Shown one piece after another: positions 1 through 5,175 of a stretch of 5,175 bases of DNA. How positions within the stretch are numbered: the first letter of the stretch is position 1; every line of letters starts with the position of its first letter. The notes beneath the pieces were generated by a model. It did not search any database and was not told where the DNA came from. It saw only the letters and a list, made by a program, of their open reading frames with translations. The translations under genes were made by a program, and so were the position numbers. The DNA is from Anaerolineae bacterium (lineage in GTDB: Bacteria; Chloroflexota; Anaerolineae; Aggregatilineales; Aggregatilineaceae), in NCBI GenBank assembly GCA_016929355.1, contig JAFGJA010000229.1, forward strand, positions 1 to 5,175, in the 5' to 3' direction.

Positions 1-563
1 AGACCGCGCTGCCGCGTCAAACGCCGGGCGAGATCGCGCGTGCGGGCGTCATCGGAAACGCGCTCCGCCACAATATCCCGTGCGCCCTGATAGGCGTCTT
101 CGATAGTGGGTACATCGTTGCTCAGAAACGGTTTGGCGATGGCGGATAAGGAATCGCGCGTCTGGTCCTGCGCCAGAATCCGCTCCGCGAGCGGTTCGAG
201 TCCGCGCTCAATGGCGATCATGGCGCGCGTGCGGCGCTTGGGCTTATACGGCAAATAGAGGTCTTCCACTGCCTGCAATGTTTCCGTTTGCAGGATCGCG
301 TCTTCGAGTTCGGGCGTGAGTTTGCCCTGTTCCTGAATACTGGCGATCACCGCATCTTGCCGCTCGGCTAATTTGCGCAGATACGTCAAGCGATCCAATA
401 AATTACGCAGTTGTTCTTCATCTAAACTGCCGGTCATTTCCTTGCGATAGCGCGCCACAAAGGGCACGGTGTTGCCTTCGTCAAACAGGCCGACGGTGCG
501 CTCCACTTGATCGCGGCGCAGCGTCATTTCTCCGGCTAGCTTACCAATCAGGTCTCGTTTCAC
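1..563 (-). CDS. tex: Tex family transcription accessory protein, N-terminal part (runs off left edge)
   Basis: Tex is a conserved cytoplasmic nucleic-acid-binding protein linked to transcription; the full protein is usually 700-800 residues with an N-terminal helical region, a YqgF-like fold, helix-hairpin-helix motifs and a C-terminal S1 domain. Only 187 codons are here. Recognition rests on two family signatures that I read by translating the reverse strand: EGNTVPFVARYRKEMTGSLD near residues 29-46 and EDLYLPYKPKRRTRA near residues 100-114, followed by GLEPLAERIL. The chosen start is GTG at 563-561, with an AAGGA ribosome site at 578-574, ten bases upstream. The frame stays open further upstream, and an in-frame ATG at 626-624 would add 21 residues (MTNQKFACSP...); it has a GGAG five bases before it but lies in a hairpin, so I rank it second. 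The gene is divergent from the rhamnosidase gene. No strong promoter is visible. Confidence 0.95.
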   Translation of the reverse strand, partial: MKRDLIGKLAGEMTLRRDQVERTVGLFDEGNTVPFVARYRKEMTGSLDEEQLRNLLDRLTYLRKLAERQDAVIASIQEQGKLTPELEDAILQTETLQAVEDLYLPYKPKRRTRAMIAIERGLEPLAERILAQDQTRDSLSAIAKPFLSNDVPTIEDAYQGARDIVAERVSDDARTRDLARRLTRQRG

Positions 564-573
564 AGGTTGTTTT

Positions 574-578
574 TCCTT
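574..578 (-). promoter_or_regulatory. Ribosome binding site deciding the GTG start of tex
   Basis: On the minus strand AAGGA lies ten bases before the GTG codon at 563-561. It supports that start over the upstream in-frame ATG at 626-624 and over the internal ATG at codon 13, which would remove part of the conserved N-terminal helix. Confidence 0.55.
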
Positions 579-598
579 GCTTAATTTAATCCTCGTAG

Positions 599-636
599 GG
601 GAGCACGCGAACTTTTGGTTCGTCATGTGTGCTCCC
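599..636. repeat. Bulged inverted repeat (hairpin) in the tex/rhamnosidase divergent spacer
   Basis: GGGAGCAC (599-606) is an exact inverted match of GTGCTCCC (629-636). Inside it CGAAC (608-612) matches GTTCG (618-622) around a TTTTG loop, with a possible extra G:U pair at 607/623. About five bases (624-628) are unpaired on one side. It is not followed by a T-run on either strand and sits upstream of two divergent genes, so a terminator is unlikely. It looks more like a small dispersed palindromic unit, or an operator or leader structure acting on tex. The pairing is seen directly; the role is inference. Confidence 0.6.
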
Positions 637-637
637 G

Positions 638-654
638 GCGCGACAAAGGCGCGC
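638..654. repeat. Small GC inverted repeat next to the larger hairpin
   Basis: GCGCG (638-642) pairs with CGCGC (650-654) around a seven-base ACAAAGG loop. It begins two bases after the larger hairpin ends and could stack on it as one folded element. Five GC pairs can arise by chance in this GC-rich DNA, so confidence is low. Confidence 0.3.
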
Positions 655-661
655 AACCCAA

Positions 662-781
662 TTACGTGATTCGCGCGGGATCATTCGTGACGCGCAAGTT
701 ACGCGGCGTCACATCCTGGATCAAAAACGGCACGAAGCCCTCATAAGGGTATGGGTCCCGGCAAAATTGGCGATTTTCACC
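662..781 (-). pseudogene. Possible C-terminal remnant of an unidentified protein gene
   Basis: Read on the minus strand, 39 codons from 781 down to a TAA at 664-662 give a stretch of strikingly protein-like composition, including DPYPYEGFVPFLIQDV and then RNLRVTND before the end. Codons follow the same preference for CGC, GCG, ACG and GTG as the neighbouring genes; about two thirds of third positions are G or C. A TGA at 784-782 closes the frame upstream, and no convincing start or ribosome site exists: the only in-frame GTG (733-731) would leave about 22 residues. This is what remains when a gene loses its 5' part by deletion or by replacement with the adjacent rhamnosidase region. I do not recognise the family. 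It could also be a chance open stretch in GC-rich DNA. It overlaps the likely promoter region of the rhamnosidase gene. Confidence 0.4.
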
Positions 782-796
782 TCAATCACAGATAGT
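767..796 (+). promoter_or_regulatory. Weak candidate promoter for the rhamnosidase gene
   Basis: TTGGCG (767-772) and GATAGT (791-796) each match the sigma70 -35 and -10 consensus at four of six positions, 18 bases apart. They would start transcription about 45-50 bases before the ATG at 851. The match is weak and the organism's consensus is unknown. Confidence 0.25.
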
Positions 797-836
797 TAGT
801 GTACGACGAAATAGAAGGCTCATCAAGCCACTTTTT

Positions 837-840
837 GAGG
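837..840 (+). promoter_or_regulatory. Ribosome binding site of the rhamnosidase gene
   Basis: GAGG lies ten bases before the ATG at 851. An in-frame TGA at 836-838 overlaps it and rules out any earlier in-frame start, so the ATG at 851 is the first possible one. Confidence 0.5.
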
Positions 841-850
841 ACTGGTTATT

Positions 851-3241
851 ATGCGCGTTCTGATTCACCAAGACCCCTTTATCCGCTTGCACGACGAATC
901 GATCCCCTGGGAGCAGCGCGGCGCATGGCCGTGTGCGTGGGTGAACCATCCCGATCCCGGTCCGCCGCCGTTTGTCCTTGCTTATCGCAAACGCTTTACG
1001 CTGGATCGCGCGGCAACCGTGCGCGTGCATGTCAGCGCCGACGAACGCTACGAACTGCTGCTCGATGGGCAGCGCGTTGGACGCGGCCCGGAACGCGGCG
1101 ATCCGGCGAACTGGTTTTTCGAGACATACGATCTGACGATCCCGGCGGGCGAACACGTCATCGTGGCGCGCGTATGGACGCTCGGCCCGGATATGTCTCC
1201 GGTGGCGCAAATGACCGAGCATCCCGGCTTTATCTTTGCGCCGGAAGGCGAATTTACCGAATGGTTGGGCACGGGTTTGGCGGATTGGGAAGTCAAATTA
1301 CTCACGGGTTACGATTTCGTGCATCCGAATCCTTCATGGGGCACGGGCTACAATCTCGTGATCGATGCGGCGGCGTTTCTCTGGGATTTTGCGCAGGGCG
1401 CGGGCGAGGGCTGGCAACCTGTCAAGACATTGAAACCGGGTATGGGCCGCATGACCGGGCTGGATTTTGCGCACCATCATCGCTTACAACCGGCTACGCT
1501 GCCCGCCATGCTGGATGAACCGCGCACGATGGGCACGGTGCGCTATGTGGGGGCGCTGCCCGATGCCGATGCCGTGAGTTACAATGCGCGCCCGGTCCAC
1601 ATGGTCGATCATTTGGACGACGAAGCGCCCGTCTGGACCGCGCTCATCCACGAGCAGCAGCCGGTCACGATTCCGCCGCACACCATCCGGCAGGTGATCA
1701 TCGATCTGGACGATTACTACTGCATGTATCCTGAAATCGTCACCTCCGGCGGCGCGGGGAGCGTGGTCAAGGTGTTATGGGAAGAAGCGCTCCACCTGCA
1801 TCCCGATCCCTGGAACGCCGAGAAAGGCAACCGGGACGACATTGACGGGAAATACTTTGTGGGTACGGGCGATACCTTTTTGCCGGATGGCGGATCGCAG
1901 CGCCGCTTTGATACATTGTGGTGGCAGGCGGGGCGCTATGTCGCGCTGATTGTGCAAACGGCGGATGATCCCCTGACCGTCGAACGGTTTACGCTCACTG
2001 AAACGCGCTATCCCCTGGCAAACGCGAGCCAGTTCGCCGCCAATGATCCGCGTTTGGCCGCGATCATCCCGTACATGGTGCGCGGCTTGCAGATGTGTAT
2101 GCACGAAACGTATATGGACTGTCCCTATTATGAGCAGTTGATGTACGTCGGTGATACGCGGTTGGAAGTGCTGGTCACGTATGCGATCACGCCCGATGAC
2201 CGGCTGCCGCGTAAAGCGCTGCGTATGTTTGATTCGTCGCGTGTGGCGTCCGGCCTCACCCAATCGCGCTATCCCAACCGGCTAACGCAGTTCATCCCGC
2301 CGTTTGCGGTATGGTGGGTGGCGATGCTCACCGATTACGCGCTGTGGCGGGGGGATCGCGCATTTGTCGCAGCGATGATGCCCGGCGCGCGTGCGATCAT
2401 GGAAGGCTACACGCGGTTTCTCAACGCCGATGGGCTGATTCAAGGGCCGGAAGGTTGGAATTTCATGGATTGGGAACCGAGTTGGCCGCGCGGTTGTTCG
2501 CCGGAGTCCCCCTACGGCGTCAGCGCCATGCTCAACTGGCAGTATGTGCTGGTGCTGCATCATTACGCCGACCTGGAAACGATGCTTGGCGAACCTGCTT
2601 TAGCCGAACGCGCCCGCCAGCGTGCCGCCGCAATTGTAAATTGCCTCGAAGCGTTCTGGAACGAATCGCGCGGTCTGTATGCTGACGATCAGGCGCAGAC
2701 GGTCTATACCGAGCATACGCAGTGTTTGGCGATTTTGAGCGGTGTGTTGGCTGATACCCGGCGTGCGCAGATTGCCGAATCGCTGTTCACGGCGGACGAT
2801 CTGGGACGCACGACGATCTATTTTGCCCATTACCTGTTTGAAACCTTCCGCACATTGGGCCGGATCGATGCGCTGCTGGATCGCCTCGATTTGTGGACGG
2901 ATCAGATCAAGTACGGTGCGAAAACGCCCTTCGAAAAACCGGAACCGAGCCGCTCCGATTGTCACGCCTGGGGATCGCATCCGTTATTCCACTATTTCGC
3001 CTCGATCCTGGGCATCCGTCCGGCGAGTCTGGGGTTTGGCACGGTGACGATCACGCCGCAGTTAGGATCGCTGGCATCGGCGCGCGGTGTTATGCCCCAC
3101 CCGCGCGGCGAGATCGCGGTGGCGGTGCGCGCGGAAAATGGCACATTGCATGGATCGATCACGCTGCCAGAAGGCATAACGGGTACGCTCCACGCGAACG
3201 GGCAGAGCGTTGATCTGCACGCGGGGCAGCAGACATTTTAA
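851..3241 (+). CDS. Family 78 (GH78-type) alpha-L-rhamnosidase, cytoplasmic
   Basis: The predicted enzyme hydrolyses terminal alpha-L-rhamnosyl residues from oligosaccharides or glycosides, by the inverting mechanism known for GH78. The 796-residue chain is complete. An N-terminal beta-sandwich (about residues 40-115) shows AYRKRFTL, SADERYELLLDGQRVGRGP and an ETYDL strand, as in sugar-binding domains of this family. A second beta-rich part spans roughly 225-390. The (alpha/alpha)6 barrel follows from about 395 to 720. Its motif DCPYYEQLMYVGD places D423, E428 and D435 with the spacing of the catalytic acidic residues of GH78 (E428 the likely general acid). GWNFMDW (535-541) is a typical barrel motif. 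E695 in TPFEKP, just before SRSDCHAWGSHPLFHY, is the likely general base. A short C-terminal beta domain (about 725-796) ends the protein. There is no signal peptide or membrane segment, so it acts inside the cell on imported substrates. Exact substrate is unknown; no rhamnose operon is adjacent. Confidence 0.9.
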   Translation: MRVLIHQDPFIRLHDESIPWEQRGAWPCAWVNHPDPGPPPFVLAYRKRFTLDRAATVRVHVSADERYELLLDGQRVGRGPERGDPANWFFETYDLTIPAGEHVIVARVWTLGPDMSPVAQMTEHPGFIFAPEGEFTEWLGTGLADWEVKLLTGYDFVHPNPSWGTGYNLVIDAAAFLWDFAQGAGEGWQPVKTLKPGMGRMTGLDFAHHHRLQPATLPAMLDEPRTMGTVRYVGALPDADAVSYNARPVHMVDHLDDEAPVWTALIHEQQPVTIPPHTIRQVIIDLDDYYCMYPEIVTSGGAGSVVKVLWEEALHLHPDPWNAEKGNRDDIDGKYFVGTGDTFLPDGGSQRRFDTLWWQAGRYVALIVQTADDPLTVERFTLTETRYPLANASQFAANDPRLAAIIPYMVRGLQMCMHETYMDCPYYEQLMYVGDTRLEVLVTYAITPDDRLPRKALRMFDSSRVASGLTQSRYPNRLTQFIPPFAVWWVAMLTDYALWRGDRAFVAAMMPGARAIMEGYTRFLNADGLIQGPEGWNFMDWEPSWPRGCSPESPYGVSAMLNWQYVLVLHHYADLETMLGEPALAERARQRAAAIVNCLEAFWNESRGLYADDQAQTVYTEHTQCLAILSGVLADTRRAQIAESLFTADDLGRTTIYFAHYLFETFRTLGRIDALLDRLDLWTDQIKYGAKTPFEKPEPSRSDCHAWGSHPLFHYFASILGIRPASLGFGTVTITPQLGSLASARGVMPHPRGEIAVAVRAENGTLHGSITLPEGITGTLHANGQSVDLHAGQQTF

Positions 3242-3288
3242 GGAGTTCCGCACATCAAAGGGATGAAAATCTTGGATTTTGCTCTTTT

Positions 3289-3318
3289 AATCTGCGTTTA
3301 TCCGCGTGAATCTGCGTC
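3289..3318. repeat. Three tandem copies of a 10-base unit in the rhamnosidase-kinase spacer
   Basis: The units AATCTGCGTT (3289-3298), TATCCGCGTG (3299-3308) and AATCTGCGTC (3309-3318) lie end to end with no gaps. The core ATCYGCGT is kept in all three. The period of ten bases is close to one turn of DNA. From memory, strings of related units (on the opposite strand, CACAGAT- or CGCAGAT-like) recur between genes in many environmental bacterial genomes, so this may be one copy of a dispersed intergenic repeat. Binding of a protein along one DNA face is another possibility. The repeat is seen directly; the role is not known. Confidence 0.65.
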
Positions 3319-3400
3319 CCATTTTGTTTATTTTTATGAGGAGATGCGGCAGCACAGGATTTTTTGCCCCCCAATAATTAGCGGTTAATCACAGGGCCGC

Positions 3401-3429
3401 TTGCCCGGCAGCAGGATGTCCTCTATAGT
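3401..3429 (+). promoter_or_regulatory. Sigma70-like promoter of the kinase-STAND gene
   Basis: TTGCCC (3401-3406, four of six matches) and TATAGT (3424-3429, five of six matches) are separated by exactly 17 bases, the preferred spacing. Transcription would start near 3436, giving a leader of about 50 bases before the ATG at 3487. This is the best promoter match I saw in the window and suggests that the kinase is transcribed independently of the rhamnosidase. Confidence 0.5.
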
Positions 3430-3451
3430 GATAGCTACCGATTGCTGTCAC
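3428..3451. promoter_or_regulatory. Dyad overlapping the kinase promoter -10 and start region (candidate operator)
   Basis: GTGATAGC (3428-3435) and GCTGTCAC (3444-3451) are inverted repeats, seven Watson-Crick pairs plus one G:U, around an eight-base centre. The left arm begins within the -10 box and runs into the predicted start point. This is a usual place for a repressor site. Since most of the left arm lies upstream of the start, an RNA hairpin is less likely unless transcription begins earlier. Confidence 0.4.
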
Positions 3452-3486
3452 TCCCCTGCTAGGTATAGGACAAAGGCGGCCTTCTC

Positions 3487-5175
3487 ATGGACTTTGACGA
3501 TTTCACCGGACGCACGATCCGCGGTTATGAACTGCGCGAACAAATCGGCTATGGCGGCTTTGGCGCAGTGTATCGCGCCTATCAAGCCAGTGTTGATCGG
3601 GAAGTGGCGATCAAAATCATCCTGCCGCATCACACCCGGCGCGAGGCATTTGTTCGCCAGTTCGAGATCGAAGCGCGCCTGATTGCCCGTTTGGAGCATG
3701 TGCATATCGTGCCGCTTTACGATTTCTGGCACGAGCCGGATGGTAACGCTTACATCGTGATGCGCTATCTGCGGGGGGGCAGTTTGCGCGCGATGCTGCG
3801 CCACCAACCCATCCCGTTTGACCTCATGGGGCGCGTGCTGCGGCAAATTGCTGAGGCTTTGGCCCTGGCCCACGAAAACCATATCATTCACCGCGACATC
3901 AAGCCCGATAACATTCTATTCGATGAACAGACCAATGCGTATCTCAGCGATTTTGGGATTGCCAAGGACCTCGTGAGTAAAGTAGACCTGGGTGCTACCC
4001 CCGATACCCTGGGATCACCGGCGTATGCCGCGCCGGAGCAGTTTTTTAGAGATCACCCGATTGCCTCATGTACAGACGTTTACAGCTTAGGCATGACGTT
4101 GTTTGAGGCGTTGGCGGGCGCGCATCCCTTTCCCAGAAATCATATTGATCATTTGAGGAAACAGTTACCCTCGCTGCGAGCGCTGCGCGACAATACTCCC
4201 CCCTTACTGGATGCAGTCCTGGCGCGTGCGACCAGCAAAGATCAGGAGGGGCGCTATCCTAATCCGCTCGCGCTGGCGGATGCTTATGATGAAGCCCTGA
4301 TCCACGCTGCGCAGTCCGGCGCAGTTCACCCGACACCGGTTATGGTCCCCGACCTATCGCCTGATCAAGCGCGGACGAAACCGGACCTGGGGGCGGAAGT
4401 GCCCATGACCGGCGAAGGAGAACTGGCAACGCTGCAAATGTTCGGCAAGACGCCGCTTGCCACGTCACATCACCCCGCCGAAAATGGCGAACAAACCGCG
4501 CTGCTGATCACCGAAGCGCGCCATTTGCCCGCGCGCGCGTTCCGTTTGGTAGGGCGTGATGTGCTGGTCGAGCAGATCGAAGCGTTAGTTGAGCAGAATC
4601 AGCAAATTCTGGTGCATGGCATGGCCGGGATCGGCAAAACGGCGTTGGTCGCGGATGTGGTTGCGCGCCGTTTGGCTGCGGGGCAGGGTCCGGCGTTGTG
4701 GCTGCGGGCCGGACATCAAGACGCCCCCGCCTTGATCGAAGCGTTGGTGCGCCCCTTTGACGATCATTTCGTCGTGACGCCGACTAATCTCCAACTCACG
4801 CCCGTGCGCGATTTGTTATCCGCCCATAACATTCGCTTGATCGTGCTCGATAATACGTGGCATGATGCGGCATTGCAGGCCGTGTTAGAAGTGCTGCCCT
4901 CAGACATCCCCGTAATCGTGACCTCGCGCCAGCGTTACGCGCTGCGCCGGATCGTGACGGTGGATGAACTGGATTTGTTCGCGGCGCTGGACATGCTCAG
5001 CGATCACGCCGGGATCGATTACGCGGCGGATGTGGACGCGAATAATCTCTGCCGTTTGTTAGGCTATCACCCCTTCGCGCTGGAATTGGCCGGGCGCACG
5101 ATTCAAGTGGACGAACTCACCCCCGGCGAATTGATGCAGCGTATTGGTGGCGAACCGCACACGCTCGGCCCGTTA
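3487..5175 (+). CDS. Ser/Thr protein kinase fused to a STAND (NB-ARC-like) NTPase, N-terminal part (runs off right edge)
   Basis: The 563 residues present join a Hanks-type kinase (about 14-270) to a STAND ATPase (from about 352). The kinase has every catalytic element: glycine loop GYGGFGAV (21-28), K43 in VAIK, helix-C E62, HRDIKPDN (catalytic D137), DFG (D155), an activation segment with GSPAYAAPEQ (176-185) and TDVYSLG (196-202). A polar linker (278-351) follows. The NTPase begins with RLVGRD (353-358) and has a Walker A GMAGIGKT (378-385), a Walker B LIVLDNTW (D455), IVTSR (R481, sensor-like) and GYHPFAL (526-532), equivalent to the GLPLA motif. No membrane segment is visible, unlike PknB, so the protein is cytoplasmic. 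STAND proteins oligomerise on nucleotide exchange when a C-terminal sensor (often TPR or WD40) binds a ligand; here that part is missing. The ATG at 3487 is the first start after an in-frame TAG at 3466-3468, with AAAGG at 3472-3476 as ribosome site. Role: signalling, possibly defence; undecided. Confidence 0.93.
   Translation, partial: MDFDDFTGRTIRGYELREQIGYGGFGAVYRAYQASVDREVAIKIILPHHTRREAFVRQFEIEARLIARLEHVHIVPLYDFWHEPDGNAYIVMRYLRGGSLRAMLRHQPIPFDLMGRVLRQIAEALALAHENHIIHRDIKPDNILFDEQTNAYLSDFGIAKDLVSKVDLGATPDTLGSPAYAAPEQFFRDHPIASCTDVYSLGMTLFEALAGAHPFPRNHIDHLRKQLPSLRALRDNTPPLLDAVLARATSKDQEGRYPNPLALADAYDEALIHAAQSGAVHPTPVMVPDLSPDQARTKPDLGAEVPMTGEGELATLQMFGKTPLATSHHPAENGEQTALLITEARHLPARAFRLVGRDVLVEQIEALVEQNQQILVHGMAGIGKTALVADVVARRLAAGQGPALWLRAGHQDAPALIEALVRPFDDHFVVTPTNLQLTPVRDLLSAHNIRLIVLDNTWHDAALQAVLEVLPSDIPVIVTSRQRYALRRIVTVDELDLFAALDMLSDHAGIDYAADVDANNLCRLLGYHPFALELAGRTIQVDELTPGELMQRIGGEPHTLGPL

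Larger units (their letters stand above)
3395..3481. repeat. Nested inverted repeats upstream of the kinase gene
   Basis: Several complementary pairs share one centre. GGCCGC (3395-3400) matches GCGGCC (3476-3481), GTCCT (3418-3422) matches AGGAC (3467-3471), and ATA (3425-3427) matches TAT (3464-3466). The innermost is GTGATAGC (3428-3435) with GCTGTCAC (3444-3451). The right arms reach to five bases before the kinase ATG and cover its likely ribosome site. Because the left outer arm lies upstream of the predicted transcription start, the whole set could fold only as DNA or in a read-through transcript from the rhamnosidase gene. Confidence 0.35.

Noticed and set aside
583..588. TAAATT on the minus strand as a -10 box for tex
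   Set aside because: Transcription would start too close to the AAGGA site to include it properly, and the -35 position fits poorly.
799..1518. A 239-codon plus-strand open frame starting at a GTG
   Set aside because: It overlaps the GH78 gene in another frame; its translation is rich in Arg, Gly and Ala with no recognisable motif, as expected of a shadow in GC-rich DNA.
1775..2263. A 162-codon minus-strand open frame
   Set aside because: It is antisense to the catalytic region of the GH78 gene and has His- and Arg-rich composition typical of reverse-strand shadows.
3266..3290. AAAATC-TTG-GATTTT followed by GCTCTTTTAA as a terminator for the rhamnosidase gene
   Set aside because: The stem is six pairs with only one G:C and a three-base loop, and the following T-tract is short and broken; too weak to call.
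3359..3372. Run of T followed by run of C
   Set aside because: There is no stable stem before the T-run, so it is not a supported terminator; the C-run has no evident function.
3448..3891. A 147-codon minus-strand open frame across the kinase start
   Set aside because: It is antisense to the glycine loop through to just before the HRD motif of a clear kinase domain and shows no family motif.

Overview
The window carries three protein genes and two regulatory or relic-bearing spacers. The DNA is fairly GC-rich, with codons favouring GCG, CGC, CTG and GTG. A tex gene, a cytoplasmic family 78 alpha-L-rhamnosidase and a soluble Ser/Thr kinase fused to a STAND-type NTPase together suggest a free-living environmental bacterium with large regulatory proteins. 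A Chloroflexota (Anaerolineae-like) origin fits, but this is inference from gene content and style; no taxonomic marker is present.

Layout. Positions 1-563 (minus strand) hold the first 187 codons of tex, a conserved nucleic-acid-binding transcription accessory factor; the rest lies off the left edge. Positions 564-850 are the divergent spacer between tex and the next gene. It holds a bulged perfect-arm hairpin (599-636), a smaller GC hairpin (638-654) and a 39-codon minus-strand stretch (662-781) that reads like the C-terminus of a lost protein. Positions 851-3241 (plus) encode a complete 796-residue GH78-type enzyme with its catalytic acidic residues in place and no signal peptide. Positions 3242-3486 are a spacer with three tandem copies of a 10-base unit, then a good sigma70-like promoter whose -10 box and start region overlap an 8-bp dyad. 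Positions 3487-5175 (plus) encode the first 563 residues of a kinase-STAND fusion that runs off the right edge.

The genes do not form an evident pathway. tex is divergent from the rhamnosidase, and the kinase has its own promoter 245 bases after the rhamnosidase stop. The rhamnosidase would hydrolyse rhamnosides already in the cytoplasm; no transporter or rhamnose catabolic gene is visible. The most distinctive element is the kinase-STAND protein, which joins a phosphorylation output to a nucleotide-driven oligomerisation switch. Its C-terminal sensor, which would decide between signalling and defence roles, lies outside the window.
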